A DNA stretch of 64,000 bases from an uncultured Clostridia bacterium (GCA_934277845.1 CAKQVV010000001.1:1-64000); one strand, 5' to 3'; counted from the first letter of the stretch, positions 26,091-35,917 are shown. Numbers and translations: made by a program. The notes: generated by a model from the letters alone, not told the origin.

Positions 26091-28550
26091 TTAAGCGTTG
26101 TACACGGTCGCGTCGCCGAAGTAAATCGTGTGCGCCGGCTCGTTTTTCGTGTCGCCGAAGATCAGCATGACGTGTTCGGCTTTGCCGAGTCCCGTCCAGT
26201 TGATCGTGCCGACCGGAAGCTCGACTTCGTTCATTCCGGGTGCAAGCGTGACTGATGCGATGTCGATAAGTGTGGTCTTTTTCGAGTATTTGACCGAAAT
26301 ACTAAACTTTATTTCCTCGCTTGCGGGGTTGTAGATATGCAGTACCGCACGGGAAGTCTGCGGACCGAATTCTTCGATAAAGTCTGCGGTCAGCTTTACG
26401 CTCTGCGATTTATCGGTCGCTGCAGGTACGGCAATCTTCACGAGATCGCCGGTAAGGCTTTCGTTTACTGCGCTTGCCGCAACCTTGGTGACTTCGGGTG
26501 TGACCGAACCCGCCGAGAACGCGCCGGTAAGCGTGCCTGCTGCATAAGTCGTTGCTTTGCCCCCCAAAGTCTGATCATAGCGATAAGTCTTACCGCCGCA
26601 CTCGAACGACAGCGCAAGCGAGTTGATTTCGCCCGTGAGCGCGGTGCGGATAACGTAGATTCTTCCGCCGTTCGCCTCGGTAAACTCCGTTATGTCCTTG
26701 TCGTGATTACGGAGCGAATATCCGTCTTTGATAAAGATTTTGTAAGTAATCGTACCGTAACTGTCGTCGGAATAGTCGGTGATGCACATTCCCGCATCCG
26801 AATCTGCACATGCGGCAAGCTGGAACAGTGACGCACGGGCACTCGCGAACTTTGCGGAAGTCGTGACGACTTTTGTACCGTTGTAGATGAGCGAACCCAG
26901 TCCGGAGATCGCTTTTTCCGCATCGAAATCGAGTCCAGCGGCACTCGCGATTTCGGCGTAGCGGTTCTTCATGGCATAGAGAAGTTCGTATTCTTCCATG
27001 CCGTCGCGTAGTGCCTCGATACGCAAGGACGCGACAGGTTTATCGAGTCCGTACTGCGCACCGGGATAGAACAGGTATCCGTCGCCGTTGACGGTAACGA
27101 AACGCTGCGCGTCGCCCGTGTAATAATCCTCGATGTTCTCGTAACGCGAGCCGTTGTAGTTGGCGTAATTGCTGACCGCCCAGAACAGGTTGCCGGTCAC
27201 ACCGTATTCGGCTTGCATCCAGCTGAGTGCGCGGGCGGACAACAGCGTGTCCTCGGTGTGGTAGGTGGGATACGGCACGCGCGGCGACGAGCAGGTATAC
27301 CACCACTTCTCTTCCTGATCCGCGTAGTTGGCGCGCGAAGTTTCGGTATCGTAATACTGAACCTGCGGACACCAGGTGTCTATGTTTGCCGCAAAACCCG
27401 GGAGATAATCGCAGGTCACTACGTTACGGAGCGAGCGGATAGACTTTACGATCGACGCTTTGAGTTCGGCGTTCTGAATTGTAGTGTCCGATTCCACTTC
27501 TCTTGCGAGCGTTTCCACCGTGCTGCGGTAGTAACGCGCCACGACCGCAACGCGGTTCTGCATGCCGAGAAGCTGCGGCTCGTCGATTATCGACATATAG
27601 CAAACGGACTTTTTCAGCATGTCAAAACTCTCTTCCACGCTTTTCTTCACGAACTCGCGGACGTAAGCCTTCATTATTTCGGGGTCGAAACACGTTTCGC
27701 CGTCGAGGAACGTGACGGAATACGGAATGGAAATATTGCTGCAACGCGGATTCTTCATAAACTCGTAAGCCTTGTCCGCGTAGTACTTTATATCCTCGGG
27801 AGTGTGCTTGGTATCGGTGACGATAATGTGCGGCGAGAGTCGGTAGTCGATAAGACGCTGCGTGTATTTATCCATTATATCCTGCGAGCCGTCAAGTTCG
27901 CCGCACTCGTATAGACGCACGGACAGAAATATACTTTTTAAGTGGTTTTCTTCGCTGACGGTAAGGTCGGCAACTGTCACGGATACGGGCACTTTGGTTT
28001 CGTTTCCGTCGATATTCAGCGTTATCGTGCCGCTATATCCGCCCGCAGCCTGATTTTCGGCGGTCTTGACGGTGATATATAAACCCTGATTCGTGTTTTT
28101 CGCGATTGTGTTCTCGCCGCGAGATTTCGCTGCCGCAAACGGCAAAAGCGCATCCGGATATTTTCCGGGTACCGCACCGCCGGCAGTGTCGTACACCACG
28201 CCCAGCGACAGATATTTTTCGACGAAAACCTCTACGTTCCCGGCGGGAATAGTATCAGTGCCGTTCGAGTGCGTCAGCGCACCCGCCGTCACGTCGTAAC
28301 TTTTCACGTCGTAATCGGGAGTCATTATTATCTGACTGCTTTCGTACTCGTTCTTCGCCATGGTAAGATTTACCGCGGCTTCCGTGCGCACGCTTTGGTA
28401 TTCGCCGGGCTTATCCGCGAGTATTTTCTCCGTCGCAGGCGCGCCCCAGATGTCCACCGCGCCTTTCTCGTCGTCGGGCGTTTTCGGCGAGCAAGCCGCC
28501 GCCGAAAATACCATCGTCAGGCACAATAAAATCGCAAGTGTTTTTTTCAT
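26091..28550 (-). CDS. DUF4091 (GH123-like) lipoprotein, putative extracellular glycoside hydrolase
   Basis: 819 residues. Signal peptide with lipobox AAAC. An N-terminal beta domain (MAKNEYESSQIIM) leads to a barrel with SIIDEPQL (probable catalytic Asp-Glu near residue 318) and the DUF4091 signature (GVTGNLFWAVSNY, LRIEALRDGMEEYELLY) at about residues 455-535. A C-terminal beta domain resembles the binding modules of the two downstream lipoproteins. DUF4091 is the catalytic region of GH123 (beta-N-acetylgalactosaminidases), but most members are uncharacterised. The position after a sugar solute-binding protein suggests it trims the imported glycan outside the cell. Confidence 0.82.
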   Translation of the reverse strand: MKKTLAILLCLTMVFSAAACSPKTPDDEKGAVDIWGAPATEKILADKPGEYQSVRTEAAVNLTMAKNEYESSQIIMTPDYDVKSYDVTAGALTHSNGTDTIPAGNVEVFVEKYLSLGVVYDTAGGAVPGKYPDALLPFAAAKSRGENTIAKNTNQGLYITVKTAENQAAGGYSGTITLNIDGNETKVPVSVTVADLTVSEENHLKSIFLSVRLYECGELDGSQDIMDKYTQRLIDYRLSPHIIVTDTKHTPEDIKYYADKAYEFMKNPRCSNISIPYSVTFLDGETCFDPEIMKAYVREFVKKSVEESFDMLKKSVCYMSIIDEPQLLGMQNRVAVVARYYRSTVETLAREVESDTTIQNAELKASIVKSIRSLRNVVTCDYLPGFAANIDTWCPQVQYYDTETSRANYADQEEKWWYTCSSPRVPYPTYHTEDTLLSARALSWMQAEYGVTGNLFWAVSNYANYNGSRYENIEDYYTGDAQRFVTVNGDGYLFYPGAQYGLDKPVASLRIEALRDGMEEYELLYAMKNRYAEIASAAGLDFDAEKAISGLGSLIYNGTKVVTTSAKFASARASLFQLAACADSDAGMCITDYSDDSYGTITYKIFIKDGYSLRNHDKDITEFTEANGGRIYVIRTALTGEINSLALSFECGGKTYRYDQTLGGKATTYAAGTLTGAFSAGSVTPEVTKVAASAVNESLTGDLVKIAVPAATDKSQSVKLTADFIEEFGPQTSRAVLHIYNPASEEIKFSISVKYSKKTTLIDIASVTLAPGMNEVELPVGTINWTGLGKAEHVMLIFGDTKNEPAHTIYFGDATVYNA

Positions 28551-28580
28551 CGATTAAGTTTCCTCCTTAATGCGAGCAGA

Positions 28581-30215
28581 TCAGTTGGTAAGTCCCGCGT
28601 CGTTGACGGCTTTCGTCCATTTGGCGTCCGTCCAGTTGAGTTCGGTTTCGCGCTGATAGTCGGCGGGCGTTTTGGTGTTGCCCTCTGCGCCGAAAGTCGC
28701 GTAATACGACCCCGAAACAAACGGCTTTACGCCGCCGTAACGGTACAGCGGGAACGCGCGTTCCTGCGGGAGCGTATAGATCTCGAACGCACCGTTGTTA
28801 AAGTATTCCAGACGCGATTTTTGCAGGCCGGATAACGACGCAAACAACTCGGGATTCTTTTCCACGACGTTGTACTTGACCGGGAGCGAAGCACCGCCCG
28901 TGCTGCGGATATACGATTCGTTGGCAATGTCCGTCGTCATAAAACGCAGGAAGTCCATCGCGACGTCTTTGCCTGCCGCATAAGCCGGAATCGCGGAAAC
29001 GTGTGCCGCTCCTACCGAGTAGACGATCGAACGCGCTTCTCTGATTCTCGCGAAGTCCGCCGCGCTCACGCCCTCGTAAGAAGTCTTGCCTTCGTCCACT
29101 GCGGTAATTACCGCCGACAGCGTTTCGTCGGTCATATTCTTGTCTTCGAGAGTTTCTACGATCGAACTGACAACCGGAGTGCGGAGCATGCGGATATCGT
29201 AACTTATCCCCTGCTGATTTTTCACTTCTTCGCGAATGGACGACATTTCGTTGTCGAACCAGTCGCCGTTGGCATGGAACACTCCGTTACCTTTCAGAAA
29301 CATGGTCTGCGCGGTCTTGAAGTCGTAAGTGCCGGACGAAGGATTGAGATAACCCTTGTCGTATTTGAGAAGTTTCTCATAAACTTCGAGCGCGCGGATT
29401 CTGCCTTTTTGCGTAAAAATATTCTTGGAAATACGGTTTTCGTCCACGCCGTTCCAGAAGTCGTTGAAACCTTGCTTGCCCTGATACTGCGCCCACCAGA
29501 TATTGAAAAGGTACGCCCAGTAATCGGCGTCTTTCGACTGAATGAACGAGTAGCCGAGGTTGTACTTGCCGTCGTTTGCGCCGTTTCTCGCAGCAATCGC
29601 GGCACACACTTTTTCGAGTTCGTCCGTGGTATTGGGTGCTTTCAGTCCCATTTCGTCGAGAAGGTCTTTGTTGTAAAGGAAACCTTCCATACCGCCCGCC
29701 CAGGACATAAAGTAATACTTGGTATCGGCGGTTGGATCGTTCGGATCATAGTAAGCGTTGACCTTATTATAGCTGTCGAAGATCTTGTCGATTACCTTGA
29801 CTCCCCTGTCCTCCTCGCCGGGAACGAGCGAGTTATAGACGGTTTCGGTAAGGTCTGCGCAGCGCTCCTCGCCCGACGGACCTACGCCCATGTAATCCCA
29901 CGCGAGCGAAGTGTCGAAAAACAGATCGATCGTGTTATTCTTCGCGCCGGCGTCTATGCGCGAAGCGGTGAAGTTTTCCACGTCGTTGCTGCGAAGCGGA
30001 AGCACGGTCAGGTTCGGGTATTTTTCTTTTACCCAGTCCTGCTGCTGAAAAAGCTCCATAAGATCCGAGCACCATTTCGTGCCGTAGCCTTTGTCTGTAC
30101 AGAATACTTCCAGCACGTTTTCGGTATCGGCGGGAGTTTTGGGCTTGCAGCCGATCACGCCTAAAGTTGTGAACGCCATGACCGCCGCAAACAGTAAATA
30201 CGCTAATTTTTTCAT
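28581..30215 (-). CDS. Carbohydrate ABC transporter solute-binding lipoprotein
   Basis: 544 residues, family 1 extracellular solute-binding protein of the large oligosaccharide-binding type. Signal peptide with lipobox VIGC; mature sequence starts with Lys/Pro/Thr linker then VLEVFCTDKGYG. Segments such as YYFMSWAGGMEGFLYNKDLL and the C-terminal ETELNWTDAKW are typical. It presents oligosaccharides to the two permeases encoded just upstream (gap 16 nt, ribosome site ACGGAGG). Confidence 0.9.
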   Translation of the reverse strand: MKKLAYLLFAAVMAFTTLGVIGCKPKTPADTENVLEVFCTDKGYGTKWCSDLMELFQQQDWVKEKYPNLTVLPLRSNDVENFTASRIDAGAKNNTIDLFFDTSLAWDYMGVGPSGEERCADLTETVYNSLVPGEEDRGVKVIDKIFDSYNKVNAYYDPNDPTADTKYYFMSWAGGMEGFLYNKDLLDEMGLKAPNTTDELEKVCAAIAARNGANDGKYNLGYSFIQSKDADYWAYLFNIWWAQYQGKQGFNDFWNGVDENRISKNIFTQKGRIRALEVYEKLLKYDKGYLNPSSGTYDFKTAQTMFLKGNGVFHANGDWFDNEMSSIREEVKNQQGISYDIRMLRTPVVSSIVETLEDKNMTDETLSAVITAVDEGKTSYEGVSAADFARIREARSIVYSVGAAHVSAIPAYAAGKDVAMDFLRFMTTDIANESYIRSTGGASLPVKYNVVEKNPELFASLSGLQKSRLEYFNNGAFEIYTLPQERAFPLYRYGGVKPFVSGSYYATFGAEGNTKTPADYQRETELNWTDAKWTKAVNDAGLTN

Positions 30216-30231
30216 AAGTTTACCTCCGTTA

Positions 30232-31164
30232 TTAACCTTTCAAGCCGCCCATGGTAAAGTTTTTCATTATCGTGTCCGAGCAGCATGAGAACACAACGAT
30301 TACCGGCACGACGGACAGCACGAGTCCCGCAAAGAATGCGGGCATGTTGCCTTCGCGCAAGAAGTTACTGCGTTGCAGTCCCGCCGCCACCGTGGGATAA
30401 TCCGGCAGGTAAAGAAGAACCGTCATATAGTCGTTCCAGCAGCCGATGAACGAGATGATCGCTATCGTCAGCATGGGCATGAACGCCAGCGGTAGCATGA
30501 TTTTGAAGAACACGGTGAAGTGTCCGCCGCCGTCGATAAACACCGCTTCGGCATAACTCCATGAAATGGAATTGAAAAAGCCGTACATCATCAGAAAGTT
30601 TACGCCGAAGCCGCTGAGCGAGGTCACTATCACAAAAAGCGGCGTGTCGTAGATGCCCATATCCGCAACGAGTTTATACATTGCACCTGCATTTCCGACT
30701 ACCGGAATCGTCATCGAGAAAATCGCGAGAGTGTAAATAACTCCTCTGCCGCGGAAGCGGTATTTCGCGAGAACGTAGCCGGTGAAAGTACTCATCAGCA
30801 CGGTGCCGGCAATATTGATCGCGCAGTACCAGATACTGTTGAAAAACATTTCCGGAAGATACACTTTATTGCCGTACCAGTCCACCATAGCCATACCGAC
30901 GATAGCGTCTTTGTAGTTGGAAAAACGCAATGTTTTGGGAAGCGCGAAGGGTTTTCCGGACGAAAGATTGTCTATGTACGTCAGTCTGTCCTGAAACGAG
31001 TTGACGAGAAGATAAAAAAGCGAATAGATTATCGTCAGCGCGTACACTGCGAACACGACGAACATAAACGCGTACAGAATCTTTTCTGCGCGGCTGCGCT
31101 TGGTCAGTACCGCCACTCCGTCGTCGCGTTTGAATTTGATTTTCAGCGGAAGATTGCTATCCAT
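30232..31164 (-). CDS. Carbohydrate ABC transporter permease (MalG type)
   Basis: 310 residues, six membrane helices, with the EAA-type loop YAEAVFIDGGGHFTVFFKIMLPLA that contacts the ATPase. Follows the MalF-type permease gene by 15 nt. The operon encodes no ATPase; a shared MsmX-type ATPase elsewhere in the genome is expected, as is common in Firmicutes. Confidence 0.92.
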   Translation of the reverse strand: MDSNLPLKIKFKRDDGVAVLTKRSRAEKILYAFMFVVFAVYALTIIYSLFYLLVNSFQDRLTYIDNLSSGKPFALPKTLRFSNYKDAIVGMAMVDWYGNKVYLPEMFFNSIWYCAINIAGTVLMSTFTGYVLAKYRFRGRGVIYTLAIFSMTIPVVGNAGAMYKLVADMGIYDTPLFVIVTSLSGFGVNFLMMYGFFNSISWSYAEAVFIDGGGHFTVFFKIMLPLAFMPMLTIAIISFIGCWNDYMTVLLYLPDYPTVAAGLQRSNFLREGNMPAFFAGLVLSVVPVIVVFSCCSDTIMKNFTMGGLKG

Positions 31165-31179
31165 AAATTAACCCTCACA

Positions 31180-32127
31180 TCAGTACTCCGCGCTTTCTCT
31201 GCGTTCGAGCAGCCAGCGAATCGTCATGATTATCGGCACGCCTACAAGCGTGAAACACAGACCCGTGCAGGAAACTATGTTGTAGTTGCCCGTGCCGCCC
31301 TGTATGCCGTCGCCGTAAAGCTGCTTGAATATCCAGTATGAAATAGTTGTCGTTTCGTATTGATCCGCGCCGAACAGCAGTATCGGTCCGCCGGCGTTGA
31401 ATATGCCCGTCAGCGTAAAGATAATCACAGTGGTGACCGTCGGCCAGATCAGCGGAAACACGATTTTCGTGATTTCTTTCCACGGTCCGCAGCCCTCGAG
31501 TTTCGCCGACTCCAGAATTTCGAGCGGAAGTCTCGACATCGCGCCCGAGAACAAAAGTACGTTGGTGGTAAAACCCGTCCAGATATAGTACCCGACAATC
31601 GCGGCGGTGGCGGTGTCCTTGTGCCCGAGCAGTCCGTACGGCGGTATCGCGCCGCCGAACAGGTGCGCTATATAATCGACCGTACCGTTAGGATCGATGA
31701 GCTTGGTGTAAGCCGTAACCATAACAACGCCGGAAATGATCGCCGGAAGATAGAAAACTATGCGGAAGAACTTGTATCCCTTTATGCGCTTATAAATAAA
31801 GTACGCAATCACCAGCGACAGCGGAAGTTTAATCAGCATGTCGACGGCGAAATATATCAACGTGTTTTTGAGTGCCACGCCTATGCTGTTGCCCACCGGC
31901 GTCGTGAGGTCGTTCCAGAACGTGACAAAGTTGTTGAACGTAAACGCGTCGGTACGCGCGTCGCGGAACGCGAGCGCGATCGTCTGCACGTTGACGAACA
32001 GCCAGAAAACCAGCCAGTTTATTACGGGAATCGCCAGCATGACGACAATAAAAATCACGCGCGACTTTTGCGTTCTGCGCTTTTTGTTGCAATTTGGCAT
32101 CTGAGTACTTAATGCGTCGCTGATCAC
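31180..32127 (-). CDS. Carbohydrate ABC transporter permease (MalF type)
   Basis: 315 residues, six membrane helices, EAA loop with ESAKLEGCGPWKEITKIVFPL. The start is GTG at 32127, because AAGGAG sits 7 nt upstream; the longer reading frame to 32199 begins in the promoter region (-10 at 32190). First gene of the six-gene operon running to 21399. Works with the MalG-type permease and the solute-binding protein. Confidence 0.88.
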   Translation of the reverse strand: MISDALSTQMPNCNKKRRTQKSRVIFIVVMLAIPVINWLVFWLFVNVQTIALAFRDARTDAFTFNNFVTFWNDLTTPVGNSIGVALKNTLIYFAVDMLIKLPLSLVIAYFIYKRIKGYKFFRIVFYLPAIISGVVMVTAYTKLIDPNGTVDYIAHLFGGAIPPYGLLGHKDTATAAIVGYYIWTGFTTNVLLFSGAMSRLPLEILESAKLEGCGPWKEITKIVFPLIWPTVTTVIIFTLTGIFNAGGPILLFGADQYETTTISYWIFKQLYGDGIQGGTGNYNIVSCTGLCFTLVGVPIIMTIRWLLERRESAEY

Positions 32128-32189
32128 TTTGCCGCTCCTTGTTCGTTCTTTTTGCGCGGCAGAATAAACTCCGCCGCATCCTCGCAATA

Positions 32190-32218
32190 ATTGTAGCATA
32201 CCGGGTACGCGATGTAAA
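32190..32218 (-). promoter_or_regulatory. Promoter of the six-gene sugar uptake operon
   Basis: Minus strand: TTTACA (32213-32218), 17 nt, TACAAT (32190-32195). Its -35 lies about 85 nt from the divergent AraC promoter, leaving room for an activator site between. Confidence 0.65.
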
Positions 32219-32303
32219 TGCTATAATCTTGCGTAAAATTTGTCATTTTTTTAGTTAACTCCTCGTTTTCCCTTATTTTTACAGCCTAATACTTGCCCTT
32301 TTG

Positions 32304-32332
32304 TTGACAATCGCCGAAAATCGATATATAAT
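32304..32332 (+). promoter_or_regulatory. Sigma-A promoter of the AraC gene
   Basis: TTGACA (32304-32309), 17 nt, TATAAT (32327-32332). Confidence 0.8.
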
Positions 32333-32365
32333 CGCGACAGAAAGCAAACGGAGGGGCAAGGCGGA

Positions 32366-33232
32366 ATGACCGAGCGCAATTATTTTCTCGACTTCAATTA
32401 TCTCGGCGGCGACGAGCGCGCGTTCGGCGCGGTGAAGCTGTACCAAATCGGGCGGCTATTCTGCTCGCCCTCGACGATTATCGGCACGCACCTGCACGGC
32501 GACTGTTTCGAGCTGACAATCGTCACCGACGGCGAGGGCGCGGTGGTAACCAACGACCAGCGGCTAAGCGTCGGAAAGGGCGATATTTATTTCTCGTTCC
32601 CCGGCGACTTCCACGACGTCGTGACAAGCAAGGACAATCCGCTCAAATACGATTTCTTCGCCTTTAACACCGACGACCCCGAGCTTAAAGCCGACCTTGC
32701 GGAAGTGATGAGCACGCTGAGCGTCACCACGCGTATTTTCCGCGACGACCGAATCGCAAGCCTCGTTTCGCAGGCGATTGCCGAGCTGTCGTCGGAGGAC
32801 GAATACTCCGAGCGCGCGCTGTCCTGCATATTCCTGCAAGCCGTTTACTATATCGTGCGCGATCTCAAGCGGCACGCCGTGGCGGCGAGCGCGGACGGCG
32901 TTTCGTCGGACGAACAGCTTTGCTACTGCATCATGAATTACATCGACACTCACGTATACTCGATGACGGTGCTGAGCGAGCTTGGCACCGTCTTTAACTA
33001 CAACTACAGCTACTTGTCCACGACATTCCACTCCACCACGGGGCGAACGCTGAACGACTATTACCGCTCGCGCAAGCTCGAAGTGGCGCGGCTGTTGCTT
33101 CGCGAGGGTAAGCTCAACGGCAGCCAGATCGCCGAAAAACTGAATTTCAGTTCGCTATACTCGTTCTCGAAGTCGTTCAAAAGCAAGTTCGGCATGTCGC
33201 CGCAAGCCTATAAAAAATCGCGCCGCGACTAG
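32366..33232 (+). CDS. AraC family transcriptional regulator of the sugar uptake operon
   Basis: 288 residues. Cupin sensor (GTHLHGDCFELTIVTDGEG, SVGKGDIYFSFPGDFHDV) and C-terminal AraC domain (SMTVLSELGTVFNYNYSYLS, NGSQIAEKLNFSSLYSFSK, GMSPQAYKK). Ribosome site GGAGG. Divergent from the six-gene ABC/lipoprotein operon and the obvious candidate regulator of it. Its stop codon directly abuts the stop of the convergent lipoprotein gene with no terminator between. Confidence 0.9.
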   Translation: MTERNYFLDFNYLGGDERAFGAVKLYQIGRLFCSPSTIIGTHLHGDCFELTIVTDGEGAVVTNDQRLSVGKGDIYFSFPGDFHDVVTSKDNPLKYDFFAFNTDDPELKADLAEVMSTLSVTTRIFRDDRIASLVSQAIAELSSEDEYSERALSCIFLQAVYYIVRDLKRHAVAASADGVSSDEQLCYCIMNYIDTHVYSMTVLSELGTVFNYNYSYLSTTFHSTTGRTLNDYYRSRKLEVARLLLREGKLNGSQIAEKLNFSSLYSFSKSFKSKFGMSPQAYKKSRRD

Positions 33233-34504
33233 TCACGACATGGCGAGCCGAAGCAAGCCCGCGGCGTTCACGAGCGAACACCACCCGGCGTAAACAGAGT
33301 CCGAGCCGCCTTCTTCCGCGGAACTGCTCTCGTGGATATTCCCGCCGTAATCGCCCTTTTTAAGATCGTACATGCCTCTCCACGCTCCGTCGATAAGCGG
33401 CGAAGCGTTTTTTATCTGTATCGAACACAAAAAATCGCCCAGTTTTTTGGCTTTTATAAGAACCGTCTTGTTCCCTAGCGCGCGATAAGCGTAGTAAAGT
33501 CCGTTCAGCGCGAAGCCCTCGGTGTACACGAGGTCGAGTATGTTCGGGGAATTGCTCTGAGAAGCCGCCGCGGTTTCGGGCGTGCAGTTCAGCACTCCGC
33601 CAGTCGTGGAATCAATCAGCGACAGACAGAAGTCCGATACCTTTTCCCCCGCGGCTTTCAGTTTTTCGTCGCCGTTCGTCAGAAACGACGAACAAAACGC
33701 GAGCAACGCTATGTAATTTTCGGACGAAACGGGACGCCAGTTTTCGCAGCGTTCGAGTTCGTAGGCTGTTTTTATTCTGCCGCCGTCGAAATACGACAGC
33801 GCGAGCGTAAACGCGCGGTTTGCCGCGTTAAGGTAACGGCCGTCATGCGTCACATCGTAACAATCGTACATGGCGCGCATCATCCACAGCGTGGAAAACG
33901 GCGAATGCGCATCGCCGTTGACGTTTTTGCCGCCCATAAAACTTCCGTCCTCTTTCTGAATACTCAGCCAGAATTCTCCGGAAGCGAGCGCGACGGAAAG
34001 CAATTTTTCGTCGCGTGTATCACGATAAATTTCGATAAGGTTGGAAATGATTTTGCCGTTATCGTTCTGATACAGCGTCGGATCGGCGCAATTATACTGC
34101 TTTTTGCCGTCCAGCAGCGCGAACGGATAACCGCCTGGTTCGCCTTGCTCGTAACCGATACGCGAGCGTTCCAGCCATCTGAATACGTTGTCGAACTCGC
34201 GTGCATAAGCGTCGCTGCCCGTTGCCTTGCGGTAAAGATGCACGGCGAGCAGGTATTCCGAAGCCGTGTCGGGGCGGCAAAGACTGACTCGCTCATTCTT
34301 CGAGATGCGTATGCGCTCGTAAACGCCCCACGACCCGCCGTCGAACGTAAGCATTTGTTTTTCCACCCATTCGAGGCAAGCACCCGCCGCCGCAATGTAT
34401 CTGTCTTTCATGTCGTTTTCGGGGTTTGCTTCGTTCGTGCGCACGCAGCCTGCCGCCGCGACACAAACCGCCAGTACCGACATCCACGCACACAATCTTT
34501 TCAA
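33233..34504 (-). CDS. Lipoprotein with (alpha/alpha)6-barrel glycosidase-like fold
   Basis: 423 residues. Start is TTG at 34504, giving a classic signal peptide (LKRLCAWMSVLAVCVAAAGC) ending at lipobox AAGC; a GGAGAAGGGG ribosome site precedes it and the promoter at 34538-34567 rules out the longer reading frame. Repeated helical hairpins with Trp/Gly-Gly signatures (GGSWGVYERI, DPTLYQNDNGK, LWMMRAMYDCYD, EGFALNGLYYAYRAL, GDYGGNIHES) suggest a six-hairpin glycosidase, related to GH88/GH105 or similar. Specific activity unknown. Membrane-attached on the outside, next to the sugar uptake operon. Confidence 0.75.
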   Translation of the reverse strand: MKRLCAWMSVLAVCVAAAGCVRTNEANPENDMKDRYIAAAGACLEWVEKQMLTFDGGSWGVYERIRISKNERVSLCRPDTASEYLLAVHLYRKATGSDAYAREFDNVFRWLERSRIGYEQGEPGGYPFALLDGKKQYNCADPTLYQNDNGKIISNLIEIYRDTRDEKLLSVALASGEFWLSIQKEDGSFMGGKNVNGDAHSPFSTLWMMRAMYDCYDVTHDGRYLNAANRAFTLALSYFDGGRIKTAYELERCENWRPVSSENYIALLAFCSSFLTNGDEKLKAAGEKVSDFCLSLIDSTTGGVLNCTPETAAASQSNSPNILDLVYTEGFALNGLYYAYRALGNKTVLIKAKKLGDFLCSIQIKNASPLIDGAWRGMYDLKKGDYGGNIHESSSAEEGGSDSVYAGWCSLVNAAGLLRLAMS

Positions 34505-34537
34505 AGTCCCCTTCTCCCTGTGTAGTATCGTAAAACT

Positions 34538-34567
34538 ATTATACCCGCTTTCTTCGTCATTCGGCAA
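34538..34567 (-). promoter_or_regulatory. Promoter of the six-hairpin lipoprotein gene
   Basis: Minus strand: TTGCCG (34562-34567), 18 nt, TATAAT (34538-34543). Confidence 0.55.
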
Positions 34568-34678
34568 TGTCCGCGCTTTTTGCAAAACTTGTCATTTTTT
34601 TATAATTCGCGGGCAAAACAAGAAATTCCCGGAAATTATATGGTCAATTATTTGTCCGATACAGTAAATTCCACACGC

Positions 34679-34713
34679 AAAAAGGTCATTGCCTTTACTT
34701 TGGCAATGACCTT
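34679..34713 (-). terminator. Intrinsic terminator of the WbsX-like gene
   Basis: Twelve-bp perfect stem AAGGTCATTGCC / GGCAATGACCTT followed on minus by a T-run. Confidence 0.85.
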
Positions 34714-34751
34714 CGTCTTTTGAATTACGCACTATAAAAACGATTAACTTT

Positions 34752-35813
34752 TTACTCTCCTTTCAGCACTTTGACGGCGGCGGCAAAGGCGCGGAGTTTG
34801 TCGTCGTTTATCACGATTTTGCCGGACTTATCGCTGACGGGATCACCGTTTTCGTCCACGGCGACGGTCGGGCAGATCCAGCCGCCTTCCTCAAACTCGT
34901 TCCACGCAAAGAACGTGGCGTGACCGACGCTTGCGGCGGGATTATCACATAGAAGTTTCCGCGCCGCTTCGGCCTGATCGAGTATTTCTTTTTCGCCGAG
35001 TTCCTCGTACTCGCCCTCGGGATACCCGTACCACACGACGGGCGCGTCGATTCTCGGGCGCGGATCCCAACCCATGGCAACCGCGGGTATCACGGGATTG
35101 CCGGTATCGAGACGCTTGCGGTGATGTTCTTTCCACCAGTCGAAATAGTTCGCGGCGTAGTTTTCGCAAGGCGCGCCGCCCACCGCATACGATCCCACGG
35201 CATCGAAACCTTCGTCCTTCCCGGCGTTGTACATCGCGACCACGAACGGATCGAAACCGCGCTTTTTCGCCGCTCGCCTTATTTTTGCGGCATAGTCCTC
35301 TTCTTCGTCGCGCGTAAAAACGTACACGAGCGGTCTGCCGTCGATCTTTTCGTAATCGTCCGAACCGAAATCGTCCGCCAGTTTTTCGTAATCACCGCCG
35401 TCGAGCCGCGACACGCCGATGATCGCGCACCACTTCACCCCGTGCTTGTCGGGTAATTTTTTATAAGCGTTCATGCCGGCGTTCAACCGGTAAAGGTACG
35501 GCGCAATGGTCGAAAGTCCGACGTTTTTGCCGTAGTCGACCTTGTAAAACGGCGTGTTCGGGTAGTAACAGAACATGAAATAATCCGCGCCCGCGTTTGC
35601 CGCAAGCCGCGTTTCTTCGTCGGCGTATTCGGCGGGATCGGTCGGAAAATCGAACTCGGACAGCGCGTCCGCTGCCGAAAACCGCGTATAGAACGGCAGT
35701 CTGCCGCGATACTTCGGGTTGCGCAGCGTCCTGTACGCGCTCGCACCGAAAAAAGTCGTGAGATCGCCGCACGCGTCCCATCTCACCACGCCCACTCTCG
35801 TAATTTTGCTCAT
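34752..35813 (-). CDS. Glycoside hydrolase family 99-like / WbsX-type protein
   Basis: 353 residues, no signal peptide. Barrel-type segments YRGRLPFYTRFS, ADYFMFCYYP and the ending FFAWNEFEEGGWICPT match the WbsX (GH99-like) family, found both in polysaccharide gene clusters and as candidate endo-acting hydrolases. Acidic residues in WNEFEEG are likely catalytic or structural. Transcribed alone from a consensus promoter (35889-35917) with a strong terminator. Role in glycan breakdown is inferred from the surroundings. Confidence 0.78.
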   Translation of the reverse strand: MSKITRVGVVRWDACGDLTTFFGASAYRTLRNPKYRGRLPFYTRFSAADALSEFDFPTDPAEYADEETRLAANAGADYFMFCYYPNTPFYKVDYGKNVGLSTIAPYLYRLNAGMNAYKKLPDKHGVKWCAIIGVSRLDGGDYEKLADDFGSDDYEKIDGRPLVYVFTRDEEEDYAAKIRRAAKKRGFDPFVVAMYNAGKDEGFDAVGSYAVGGAPCENYAANYFDWWKEHHRKRLDTGNPVIPAVAMGWDPRPRIDAPVVWYGYPEGEYEELGEKEILDQAEAARKLLCDNPAASVGHATFFAWNEFEEGGWICPTVAVDENGDPVSDKSGKIVINDDKLRAFAAAVKVLKGE

Positions 35814-35888
35814 AATCTCTCCGGCGGCTCGGAAACAAACCGCAATAATATTTTTGCCGGGGACTTTTAACTTCTGCTTCTGTCACGC

Positions 35889-35917
35889 ATTATAACGTTT
35901 TTACGCGCGATTGTAAA
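35889..35917 (-). promoter_or_regulatory. Promoter of the WbsX-like gene
   Basis: Minus strand: TTTACA (35912-35917), 17 nt, TATAAT (35889-35894). Confidence 0.7.

Noticed and set aside
21399..32127. Missing ATPase taken as a sign of a broken sugar ABC operon
   Set aside because: Firmicute sugar ABC operons commonly lack an ATPase gene and share a MsmX-type ATPase encoded elsewhere.
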